Source: an uncultured Clostridia bacterium (GTDB lineage: Bacteria > Bacillota > Clostridia > Christensenellales > Borkfalkiaceae). From it: a DNA stretch of 61,546 nt. Within the stretch, counting starts at the first letter, position 1. Each line of letters starts with the position of its first letter. Both the position numbers and the translations under genes were made by a program. Location: contig CANREJ010000005.1 of the NCBI GenBank assembly GCA_947629665.1, positions 1-61,546 on the forward strand, read 5' to 3'. The notes under the pieces are model-generated. The model saw nothing but the letters and a program-made list of their open reading frames with translations. It was not told where the DNA came from and did not search any database. This document shows positions 52,258 to 60,482 of the stretch, piece after piece.

Positions 52258-53697
52258 ATGAAATTATGCGATATTATAGAGCAGGTCGAGTATAAAAACA
52301 TAACAGGCGATATGAAAACGGAAATAAGAGGCATTTCAACCGACAGCCGCAAAGTAAAGAGAGGGGAGCTGTTTGTGTGTTATGCAGGCACCAATTTCGA
52401 TTCCCATTCTCGTGTAGACGAGGCGGAAAAGAACGGTGCGGCCGCTCTTGTTTGCGAAAAAGCAGTTGAAAGCAAGTTGCCGCAGATTATCGTTGAAAAC
52501 GGCAGAAAGCAAATTGCAAAACTTGCAAGGGCGTTTTATGGGTATGCGGATAAAAAATTAAAGATCATCGGCGTTACGGGTACGAACGGCAAGACCACAA
52601 CAACCCATATGCTTGCGGAAATATTCAAGGCGGAAGGATACAGCGTTGGGGTTATAGGAACGCTCGGCATAAGCTACGGCGAAAAGTTTATCGCTCCCGA
52701 ACTAACTACGCCCGATCCCATATATCTGCACTCGGTGTTCGCCGATATGGCGGAAAGGGGCGTGCAATATGTGTTTATGGAGGTTTCCGCCCACGCGCTT
52801 TATTTCGATAAGATTGAAGGGCTGCACTTTGAAGTTGGTATATTTACAAACTGCACGCAGGACCACCTCGATTTTTTTGGCAGTATGAAGGAATATGCCG
52901 ACTGCAAAAAATTGCTTTTTAAAGAAGGACGGTGCGGCTATGCGGTAATTAATTCCGACGATGAAGTTGGGCTTGATATCATAAGAAACACTGCCGACGC
53001 AGTGAGCTACGGAATAGGCAATCCCGCCGACGTTTTTGCGGTGGATATAACGGAAAAACTCAACGGCACAACCTTCGTTTTGAATTTAATGGATGAGCTG
53101 TACGAAATCAAACTTAACCTGCCGGCGTTGTACAACGTTTACAACGCCATGGCGGCCGCCGCCTGCGCAAAACTGCTCGGCGTAAAAACGGCAAATATAG
53201 AAAAGGGTTTAAAAAACCTAAAAAAGGTTCCGGGTAGGTTGGAGCATATAGCAAATTACAACGGCGCGGATATTTTTGTCGATTTTGCCCATACGCCAGA
53301 CGGACTTGAAAAATCCTTGCAGTCGCTTAAAAAATTGTGCAAAGGCAAACTGTATTGTCTTTTCGGTTGCGGCGGCAACCGCGACAGAACCAAACGCCCG
53401 CTTATGGGTGCGGTTGCGGCAAAGTACGCCGATTTTTGCATAATAACTTCGGATAACCCGCGGTTTGAAGAACCGTTTGATATAATTTCGGAAGTCGAAG
53501 CGGGCGTAAAACCTTTCGGCAAAAAATACGTAACGGTAACCGAGCGCGAGGTGGCTACGGAGTATGCCGTAAGACTTCTGGAAAAGGGAGACATTCTGCT
53601 TGTTGCGGGTAAAGGCGGGGAACACTACCAGGAAATAATGGGTATAAAACACAATTATGACGACAATACAGTTATAAAAAAGATAATCGGCGATTAA
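52258..53697 (+). CDS. murE: UDP-MurNAc-tripeptide synthetase
   Basis: 479 aa. Mur ligase with the ATP loop GVTGTNGKTTT. TSDNPRFEEP carries DNPR, the motif that marks meso-diaminopimelate as substrate rather than lysine. Further motifs: the UDP-binding STDSRKVKRGELFV at the N-terminus and FVDFAHTPDGL. Ends one base before mraY begins. Confidence 0.95.
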   Translation: MKLCDIIEQVEYKNITGDMKTEIRGISTDSRKVKRGELFVCYAGTNFDSHSRVDEAEKNGAAALVCEKAVESKLPQIIVENGRKQIAKLARAFYGYADKKLKIIGVTGTNGKTTTTHMLAEIFKAEGYSVGVIGTLGISYGEKFIAPELTTPDPIYLHSVFADMAERGVQYVFMEVSAHALYFDKIEGLHFEVGIFTNCTQDHLDFFGSMKEYADCKKLLFKEGRCGYAVINSDDEVGLDIIRNTADAVSYGIGNPADVFAVDITEKLNGTTFVLNLMDELYEIKLNLPALYNVYNAMAAAACAKLLGVKTANIEKGLKNLKKVPGRLEHIANYNGADIFVDFAHTPDGLEKSLQSLKKLCKGKLYCLFGCGGNRDRTKRPLMGAVAAKYADFCIITSDNPRFEEPFDIISEVEAGVKPFGKKYVTVTEREVATEYAVRLLEKGDILLVAGKGGEHYQEIMGIKHNYDDNTVIKKIIGD

Positions 53698-54642
53698 ATG
53701 AAAATAATGTTAATAAGCGCGCTTGCCGCCTTTTTGGCGTCATTTGCTTTTTTATTGCTAATTTTGCCGCTTTTAAAAAAGTTAAAGGCTGGGCAGTACA
53801 TTTTGGGATACGTAAAAGAGCATATGTCAAAGAGCGGTACTCCCACAATGGGCGGTCTTGCGTTTGTTGCGGCGATAATAGTGGTGGGGCTATGCGTTTG
53901 CGGATTAAATAACGGACAAGCCAACTTAACGATTGCAATAACGGCAGGGTTTACAATAGTAGGTTTTTTGGATGATTTTTTAAAGATCTACCGCAAGGAA
54001 AACGAGGGGCTTAAACCTTACCAAAAAATCATTTTCCAATTTGCCATTGCAACCGTGGCCGCAGTGTATTGCTATATAAACAATTTGACCCGCGTAATAA
54101 TTCCTTTTTCGGGCGGGTTGTCCGTGGATTTAAAGTGGGGAATAATCCCCGTTGTGGTTTTTATTTTTATAGCTACGGTAAACTGCGTAAATTTAACCGA
54201 CGGCTTGGACGGCCTTGCAGGGGGAACAGCCGCCGCGTATTTATTGATTTTCGGGATTATGCTTTTTGTATGCGGCTCCGGGTTGGCTCCTCTGTGTTTT
54301 GCCGCGGTCGGCGCAATTGCCGCTTTTTTGATTTTTAACACAAACAAGGCGTCCATTTTTATGGGAGATACGGGTTCTTTGGCGCTCGGCGGGTTTATAT
54401 CATGCGTTTCGGTGTTTACTGAAAATTCGCTGTATATCCCCGTTCTTGGAATAATGTTTGTTGTTTCGGGAATATCCGTAATACTCCAAGTAATATATTA
54501 TAAACGGACAAGGAAGAGATTGTTTTTGATGGCGCCCTATCATCATCACTTGCAAAAAAAGGGCTATTCGGAAAGTAAAATATCATATGCGTATTTTATT
54601 ATCACTTCATTTGTCGGAATAATATGTTTATTGCTGGTGTGA
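53698..54642 (+). CDS. mraY: Phospho-MurNAc-pentapeptide translocase
   Basis: 314 aa with about ten membrane helices. MSKSGTPTMGGLAF, GFLDDFLK, NLTDGLDGLAGG, FMGDTGSLALGG and APYHHHLQKKGYSE are the MraY motifs, including the catalytic Asp residues. Makes lipid I. The start codon directly follows the murE stop. Confidence 0.97.
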   Translation: MKIMLISALAAFLASFAFLLLILPLLKKLKAGQYILGYVKEHMSKSGTPTMGGLAFVAAIIVVGLCVCGLNNGQANLTIAITAGFTIVGFLDDFLKIYRKENEGLKPYQKIIFQFAIATVAAVYCYINNLTRVIIPFSGGLSVDLKWGIIPVVVFIFIATVNCVNLTDGLDGLAGGTAAAYLLIFGIMLFVCGSGLAPLCFAAVGAIAAFLIFNTNKASIFMGDTGSLALGGFISCVSVFTENSLYIPVLGIMFVVSGISVILQVIYYKRTRKRLFLMAPYHHHLQKKGYSESKISYAYFIITSFVGIICLLLV

Positions 54643-54648
54643 GGGAAA

Positions 54649-56001
54649 ATGTATTTTAAGAATCAAAAGTTTTTGGTTGCGGGCTTGTCCAAATCGGGGG
54701 AAAGCAGCGCGCGGTTTTTGTTGGACAGGGGTGCGGAAGTTTATCTCTACGACGATGTGATCAGTGAAACCGTTTCGGCAGTTTGTCTTAAACTCGAAGA
54801 GCTGGGCGCACACGTAATTACGGCGGGCGAATGTGAAGAAGCCGCGCTGCGTTGCGACGTTTTGGTGTTGAGTCCCGGTATTCCCATAGATACGGCGTTG
54901 CCGATAGCTTTTAGAAAGCAGGGGAAAGCCATAATAGGGGAAGAGGAACTCGGTGCGCTGTATTTGCGCGCTACGGCAGTGGCTGTAACGGGCACAAACG
55001 GCAAAACGACCACAGTGTCAATGCTAAACGACGTGTTAAACGCCGCAGGCAAGCGCTCGGTAGCCTGCGGAAATATAGGCAACCCGCTCGTTAAAGAAGT
55101 TGAAAATCTCTCTTTTGACGATTTTGCCGTGATAGAAGTGTCCTCGTTCCAGCTTGAAACTCTGTCCAGCCTTCGTCCGCATATAGCAATCGTAACCAAC
55201 GTTACCGAAGATCACCTCAACAGACATTATAATATGGAAAACTACATATTTTTAAAGTCAAAAATTTTGAGAAACCTGCGCGAAAGCGAATATGCGGTGT
55301 TAAATTTCGACGATCCCGTTGTCCGCGGTTTTGCAAAGAACTGTAAGTCGAAAATAGTGTATTTTTCCGTCCAAAACAAGGTGGACGGCGCATATTTTGC
55401 CGACGGCGGGCTGTTTTTCAGGGGCGAAAAATATCTTGACGTAAACGATATGGCGCTGGGCGGAGTACACAACGTTTACAATGCGCTTGCCTGCATAGCG
55501 GCGGCGGGCATACTCGGTTTGGATAAAAATGCCGTTGCCGCGGCAATTTGCGCCTTTAAAGGCGTCAAACACAGAATCGAAACGGTGCGCGAAGTGGGCG
55601 GAGTTACATATATAGACGACAGCAAAGGTACTAACGCCGACGCCACAATAAAGGCGGCACAGGCAATGAAATCGCCCACAATAATACTTTTGGGAGGAAA
55701 AGATAAGGGTTACGACTACGCACCGCTTTTTGAAACGTTAAATTCAACGCCCGTCATTCATGCGGTTATCTACGGCGAAAACAGGTTTAAAATGCTCAGT
55801 TCGGCAATAAAGGCAGGCTTTGTAAGCGTTTCGCTCTGTTCGGAATTTGCAACGGCCGTTAAACTTGCCGCCTATATAGCAAAGCCCGGACAAAACGTAC
55901 TTTTAAGTCCCGCAAGTTCATCTTTCGACACTTTTGCAAACTACGAAGAGCGCGGCGATGTGTTCAGGAAGCTGGTGGAAAATTTAGATGAAGCCGTTTA
56001 A
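54649..56001 (+). CDS. murD: UDP-MurNAc-L-alanine:D-glutamate ligase
   Basis: 450 aa. ATP loop VTGTNGKTTT, N-terminal FLVAGLSKSGESSARFL, central NVTEDHLNRH and YIDDSKGTNADAT near the C-terminal domain. LLSPASSSFDTFANYEERGDVF is the murD end pattern (about 420-441). It overlaps ftsW by 14 bases. Confidence 0.97.
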   Translation: MYFKNQKFLVAGLSKSGESSARFLLDRGAEVYLYDDVISETVSAVCLKLEELGAHVITAGECEEAALRCDVLVLSPGIPIDTALPIAFRKQGKAIIGEEELGALYLRATAVAVTGTNGKTTTVSMLNDVLNAAGKRSVACGNIGNPLVKEVENLSFDDFAVIEVSSFQLETLSSLRPHIAIVTNVTEDHLNRHYNMENYIFLKSKILRNLRESEYAVLNFDDPVVRGFAKNCKSKIVYFSVQNKVDGAYFADGGLFFRGEKYLDVNDMALGGVHNVYNALACIAAAGILGLDKNAVAAAICAFKGVKHRIETVREVGGVTYIDDSKGTNADATIKAAQAMKSPTIILLGGKDKGYDYAPLFETLNSTPVIHAVIYGENRFKMLSSAIKAGFVSVSLCSEFATAVKLAAYIAKPGQNVLLSPASSSFDTFANYEERGDVFRKLVENLDEAV

Positions 56002-57085
56002 TGGTACAAAAAAAGCGGGAGATATCCCGCTTTTAATATGCGTTTTTCTCATGGCGTGTTTTGGTTGCGTCATGATATACTCCGCCAGCTACTATACTGC
56101 CCAGGTACAGTTCGGCGATAAATTTTACTTTGTAAAAAAGCAGGTGGCGGGTCTTATTTTGGGCACGGTTGCAATGGTTGCCGCGGCGTTTTTACCCTAT
56201 AATAAACTGATAAAATTAAAATATCCCGCCGTTATTTTATCCGCTTTGCTTCTCGTGCTTGTGTTTGTACCGGGGATAGGCGTAACCAATTACGGCGCAA
56301 CAAGGTGGATAGGGTTCGGCGGGCTCACGTTACAGCCTTCCGAAATTGCAAAATACTCTTTTGCGCTGTTTACCGCCGCATATTTTGCCAAAAATTACGA
56401 AAAGGTAAAAACCGTCCGCGGCGTTTTACCCGTGCTGATCGTCGGGCTTGTCTTTTGCCTTTTGATAATAATCGAGCCGAACATGTCCATAACCATGTGC
56501 GTCGGGCTGTTGATGTTGGGTCTCATTTTTTTGAGCGGCACAAACCTCAAAACTTTTTTGATAATCATAATACCGTGCGCCCTTGCCGTGCCGCTTTTGA
56601 TAATTCTCGAACCTTACCGCCTGCAAAGGCTTTCCGCCTTTATCGATCCGTGGGCGTCCCCCAAAGGGGAGGGTTACCAATTGATCCAATCGCTTTACGC
56701 CCTGGGCAACGGCGGGCTGTTTGGTACGGGGCTTTTTAATTCAACTCAAAAATACCGTTTTTTGCCGTTTGCCGAAAGCGATTTTATTCTTGCAATAATG
56801 GGTGAAGAACTCGGTTTTTTCGGGTTGGTTATATTTTTTCTTTTCTGCGGATTTATAGTGTTCCGCGGAATAAGAATAGCAAAAAACTGCAAGGACTGGT
56901 TCGGTTTTTTGCTTGCCGCAGGCTTTACGCTCGTTTACGGCATACAGGTAATTATAAATGCGCTCGTTGTAAGCGGGGCGATACCGCCTACGGGCTTGCC
57001 GTTGCCTTTGATTTCAAGCGGAAACACCTCGCTGATTATAACTATGGCTTCGATGGGGGTACTCTATAATATTTCACGCAATTAA
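55988..57085 (+). CDS. ftsW: Septal peptidoglycan polymerase FtsW (SEDS)
   Basis: 365 aa with about ten membrane segments. Family signatures: MIYSASYYTAQ, GATRWIGFGGLTLQPSEIAK, FAESDFILAIMGEELGFFG and GLPLPLISSGNTSL. The catalytic Asp region of SEDS proteins fits the extracellular loop near FIDPWASPKGEGYQL. It is followed by murA; the usual murG is absent here. Confidence 0.95.
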   Translation: MKPFNGTKKAGDIPLLICVFLMACFGCVMIYSASYYTAQVQFGDKFYFVKKQVAGLILGTVAMVAAAFLPYNKLIKLKYPAVILSALLLVLVFVPGIGVTNYGATRWIGFGGLTLQPSEIAKYSFALFTAAYFAKNYEKVKTVRGVLPVLIVGLVFCLLIIIEPNMSITMCVGLLMLGLIFLSGTNLKTFLIIIIPCALAVPLLIILEPYRLQRLSAFIDPWASPKGEGYQLIQSLYALGNGGLFGTGLFNSTQKYRFLPFAESDFILAIMGEELGFFGLVIFFLFCGFIVFRGIRIAKNCKDWFGFLLAAGFTLVYGIQVIINALVVSGAIPPTGLPLPLISSGNTSLIITMASMGVLYNISRN

Positions 57086-57141
57086 CAAGCGGAAAGTTGT
57101 CCGCCATATAATAGAGTATATTTTACTACTCGGAGTCAATA

Positions 57142-58398
57142 ATGGAAAAATACGTTATAAATGGAGGAAACAAGCTATTTGGAAGCGTTAAAATACAATC
57201 GGCAAAAAATTCCGTGCTTCCAATACTTGCGGCTGCGGTACTGACGGACGGACAAGTGAAAATTTTAAATGTTCCTCACATATCCGACGTTGCAAACATG
57301 ATAAAAATTTTAACGCGCCTCGGCTGTAAAGCCGAATATCAGGGCGAGGATATATTGATTGACAGTTCCTCGGCAAACTGCTTTGAAATTCCAAGCGGAC
57401 TTGCCCACGAACTGAGATCTTCGATTTTTTTGCTCGGATCGCTCGTTTCGCGGTTCAAAATGGCAAAAATAGCCTTTCCTGGAGGTTGCGATATAGGTTT
57501 AAGGCCTGTTGATTTGCACCTTACGGGGTTAAAGCGGCTGGGGGTTGAAATAACCGAAAAAAACGGATACATACTTTGCAAATGCCAAAAACTTATAGGC
57601 AATGAAATAATGCTCGATTGCCCTAGCGTCGGCGCCACCGAAAACATCATGCTCGCCGCCGTAAAGGCGGAGGGAACAACCGTAATAAAAAATGCCGCGC
57701 GTGAACCCGAAATAGAGGATTTACAGCGATTTTTAAACGCAATAGGCGCAAAAGTGAGCGGAGCTGGCAGCGGCACAATTATTGTTGAAGGCGTAAAAAC
57801 GCTCGGCTCGGCAGAATTTTTGCCCATGCGCGACAGAATCGAGGCCGGCACATTTCTCGTTGCGGCGGCAATGTGCGGCGGGGAAGTGGAGCTTGAATGC
57901 ACTTCGGCAGAAAATATCAGCTCTCTTTTACATAAACTTCGGGAAAACGGTTGCAATATTCATATAAAAAATGATAAAATATTATTGCAAAGTTCCAAAA
58001 AACTTACTGCTGTAAAGAGTATAGAAACTCAGCCCTATCCGGGTTTTCCCACCGATCTGCAAGCGCAGTTCACGGCTCTGCTGTGTATATGCAAAGGACA
58101 GTCGATAGTTACGGAAAACTTGTTTGAAACAAGATTTAAATACGTACCCGAACTCCGTAAAATGGGGGCGGACGTAACCGTAATAAACCGCACGGCTTTT
58201 GTGCGCGGGGTTGATAAATTCAAGGGGGCCACGGTTGTTGCGCATGATTTGCGTGGCGGCGCGGCGCTCGTGCTTGCGGGGCTGGCGGCGGAAGGCAGAA
58301 GTGAAGTGTTGGACATAAGCCATATCGACAGGGGGTACGGCTCATTTGAATACAAACTCCGCGCAATAGGCGGGGACATAGTAAGAGTCGCTGTTTAA
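57142..58398 (+). CDS. murA: UDP-GlcNAc 1-carboxyvinyltransferase
   Basis: 418 aa. First committed peptidoglycan step. SAKNSVLPIL has the Lys-Asn pair, PGGCDIGLRPVDLH contains the catalytic Cys (fosfomycin target) and PYPGFPTDLQAQ the Asp. Two tandem EPSP-synthase-like domains of normal length. CGGAGT precedes the start. Confidence 0.96.
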   Translation: MEKYVINGGNKLFGSVKIQSAKNSVLPILAAAVLTDGQVKILNVPHISDVANMIKILTRLGCKAEYQGEDILIDSSSANCFEIPSGLAHELRSSIFLLGSLVSRFKMAKIAFPGGCDIGLRPVDLHLTGLKRLGVEITEKNGYILCKCQKLIGNEIMLDCPSVGATENIMLAAVKAEGTTVIKNAAREPEIEDLQRFLNAIGAKVSGAGSGTIIVEGVKTLGSAEFLPMRDRIEAGTFLVAAAMCGGEVELECTSAENISSLLHKLRENGCNIHIKNDKILLQSSKKLTAVKSIETQPYPGFPTDLQAQFTALLCICKGQSIVTENLFETRFKYVPELRKMGADVTVINRTAFVRGVDKFKGATVVAHDLRGGAALVLAGLAAEGRSEVLDISHIDRGYGSFEYKLRAIGGDIVRVAV

Positions 58399-58401
58399 GG
58401 A

Positions 58402-59181
58402 ATGAAGTACATAAGAAAAATCATCGGGCTTGTAATTTCAGTAACGTTTATTGCCTCGGTAATTATAGGATTGGGTATAATTTTCTCGGTTAAAAACGTA
58501 AATATTTCCATGCAAAGTTATACCTATCCCGAACCCGAAGCCATGACCGATGAGGAAAAAAGTTCGGCTTATGCGGAAATAGAAACGTTCAGGCAGGATT
58601 TAATGGCAAAGTACCGCGGTACTCTGCTGGGTTTTGTCAGCGGCGAAGAACTTGCCGAAAACTTTAAAAACACAAAATATATTCTGGAAAGTTACAGCAA
58701 AACGTATCCGTGTACTTTGGATTTGGTTATAAAGGAAAGGCGCGAGTCGTTTTGTGTGCGTGTTGGCGAAAACAGCTATAATACCTATGACAGTTACGGC
58801 ACGTTGATGAGAGAGGGCGTAAAAAAGGAAGAATCTCTCAATAATATCGACGGTGCTCCCAATGTTGCGGTATCCGTGGAAAACGTGCGCGATATAAAAC
58901 TCATAGCCGATATGGCGTCTGCCTTCGGGGAAGAGTTTTCGGCTCTCCGCTCCATTGTGGAGTCTATTGAAATAAGCTCGCAAACCAATCATATTATTTT
59001 TAAGTTCCATTGCGGCATATCCTTACGCATAGCCGATTTCGGCACTTTAACCAAGTCAAAACTGCGTGCCGGGCATGAAAAATTCGAGTCGCTTTCTGGC
59101 GAGGAAAAATTATCGGGAACAATAGCCGTTACCGTCAAAGAATCGGGCGAGGTGGTTGCCGAACTTTTTAATAATGTTTAA
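58402..59181 (+). CDS. FtsQ/DivIB-like divisome protein
   Basis: 259 aa. One N-terminal membrane helix (about 8-28) precedes an extracytoplasmic region. The stretch KNVNISMQSY is where a POTRA domain would begin, but similarity to FtsQ is weak. The call rests mainly on topology, size and position between murA and the ftsA-like gene. GGA precedes the ATG. A strong terminator follows, so it ends the first transcription unit of the cluster. Confidence 0.6.
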   Translation: MKYIRKIIGLVISVTFIASVIIGLGIIFSVKNVNISMQSYTYPEPEAMTDEEKSSAYAEIETFRQDLMAKYRGTLLGFVSGEELAENFKNTKYILESYSKTYPCTLDLVIKERRESFCVRVGENSYNTYDSYGTLMREGVKKEESLNNIDGAPNVAVSVENVRDIKLIADMASAFGEEFSALRSIVESIEISSQTNHIIFKFHCGISLRIADFGTLTKSKLRAGHEKFESLSGEEKLSGTIAVTVKESGEVVAELFNNV

Positions 59182-59205
59182 CCGTTTGTAAAATTTTATA
59201 TTGCA

Positions 59206-59233
59206 AAAAAGCGGCTGTGTACGGCCGCTTTTT
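59206..59233 (+). terminator. Strong terminator between ftsQ-like and ftsA-like
   Basis: A perfect 10-bp stem AAAAAGCGGC/GCCGCTTTTT (59206-59215 with 59224-59233). It separates the wall-synthesis genes from ftsA/ftsZ. Confidence 0.85.
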
Positions 59234-59245
59234 AGTTTTATTCGG

Positions 59246-59274
59246 TTGACTTTTATATGTGCGTATTATATAAT
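59246..59274 (+). promoter_or_regulatory. Promoter of ftsA-like/ftsZ unit
   Basis: TTGACT (59246-59251) and TATAAT (59269-59274) have a 17-base spacer. The leader is about 32 bases. With the terminator before it, ftsA-like and ftsZ form a separate unit. Confidence 0.85.
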
Positions 59275-59312
59275 AGATTATATAATAAAGTGCAAAAGGT
59301 ATCGTTAAGGTT

Positions 59313-60434
59313 ATGCGTAAAAATTATGTAGCCGTACTGGATATCCGCTCATCCGAAATCACGTCGGCGGTAGGAGAGAGAGGGGTAAACAATACTTTCA
59401 TAATAAAAAGCAAATATACCTGCTCATACGACGGCTTTGCCGACGGCGAACTTTTGGATGCGCCCGCTTTTATTTCGGCAGTATCCGATATGGTGCGCAA
59501 TACGCTCGGCTCAGCAAGCGGTATAAAAACCTTTTATGTCGGTGTTCCCGGAGAGTTTTTAAAACTTGTGAACAGCGACAGTGTGCTTACCTTCCATTCG
59601 GCAAAAAAGATACATAAATCCGATTTGCAGACGCTCGGCAAAATGTGCGCTCCGCCCGAAGAGAGCGGGTGGAAAACAATCCGCCACAGTTGCCTTTACT
59701 ACGTGTTATCGGACAAGCGTAAGGTTATTGACCCGATAGGTGCGGTGAGTGATAGTTTACAGGGCAAATTCTGCTTTATCAAGTGCGCCAACGTATTCAT
59801 CGACTGTTTGCGGCAGGCCTTTAAAAAATTTGCCGAAGTGCAAAATATCAACCTGATACCAATGAATTTTGCCGAGGCCATGTATTTGGTAGAACCCGAA
59901 CAGCGCGACGAATGTGCGGTTTTGTTCGACCTCGGTTATATCTCTTCCACGTACAGCGTCATTTGCGGCAACGGACTTTTGTTCAGCGAATCGTTTTCGG
60001 TAGGCATAGGCCATGTTGCCTTCTACTTGATGAGCGAGCTTGACATTCCCTATGAAGTTGCAACATCGTTTTTGTCAACCGTAAATCTTAACGCAAAGGA
60101 AACGTTGAGCAGTACCGAGGATTGTATATTCGAGGGAAAAACATACAGCTTTTCCACGGTTACGCTCAGGGATAAAATCCGCGAAGGTCTGGACGGCATA
60201 TGCGAAACGATTGAGGAATGCCGTGCAAGTTTTACCGGTAAGAATATCGACGGCAAGCCGCTTTTAATCACGGGCGAAGGCGTAAAAACGATAAGGGGAG
60301 ATATTGATCATATTTCGGGCAGGCTCGTAAAGGGTGTAGAGGTAATTTCACCCAAGGTTCCCTATTATGATAAACCAAGGTTTGCCTCTTTGTTCAGCCT
60401 TTTGGATATGGCTCTTCAAGACGCAAAAAATTAA
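59313..60434 (+). CDS. FtsA-like protein with degenerate ATP-binding motifs
   Basis: 373 aa in the ftsA position, directly before ftsZ. The actin-like layout is visible but key motifs are altered. Phosphate 1 is LDIRSSEITSAVGE where FtsA has LDIGT. Phosphate 2 is FDLGYISSTYSVICG where GGGTT is usual. The adenosine motif is LLITGEGVKTI instead of LTGGGA. The C-terminal amphipathic membrane helix of FtsA is not evident; it ends FSLLDMALQDAKN. It may tether or adapt FtsZ without binding ATP. Homology to FtsA is inferred from position and fold pattern. Confidence 0.7.
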   Translation: MRKNYVAVLDIRSSEITSAVGERGVNNTFIIKSKYTCSYDGFADGELLDAPAFISAVSDMVRNTLGSASGIKTFYVGVPGEFLKLVNSDSVLTFHSAKKIHKSDLQTLGKMCAPPEESGWKTIRHSCLYYVLSDKRKVIDPIGAVSDSLQGKFCFIKCANVFIDCLRQAFKKFAEVQNINLIPMNFAEAMYLVEPEQRDECAVLFDLGYISSTYSVICGNGLLFSESFSVGIGHVAFYLMSELDIPYEVATSFLSTVNLNAKETLSSTEDCIFEGKTYSFSTVTLRDKIREGLDGICETIEECRASFTGKNIDGKPLLITGEGVKTIRGDIDHISGRLVKGVEVISPKVPYYDKPRFASLFSLLDMALQDAKN

Positions 60435-60482
60435 CAAAAACACAATTTAGATATTTATTCATAGTTTTAACGGAGGTTAAAG

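Noticed and set aside
57086-57141. Promoter before murA
   Set aside because: A TATAAT occurs near 57107 and a small stem GCGGA/TCCGC nearby, but no -35 hexamer lies at a suitable distance.
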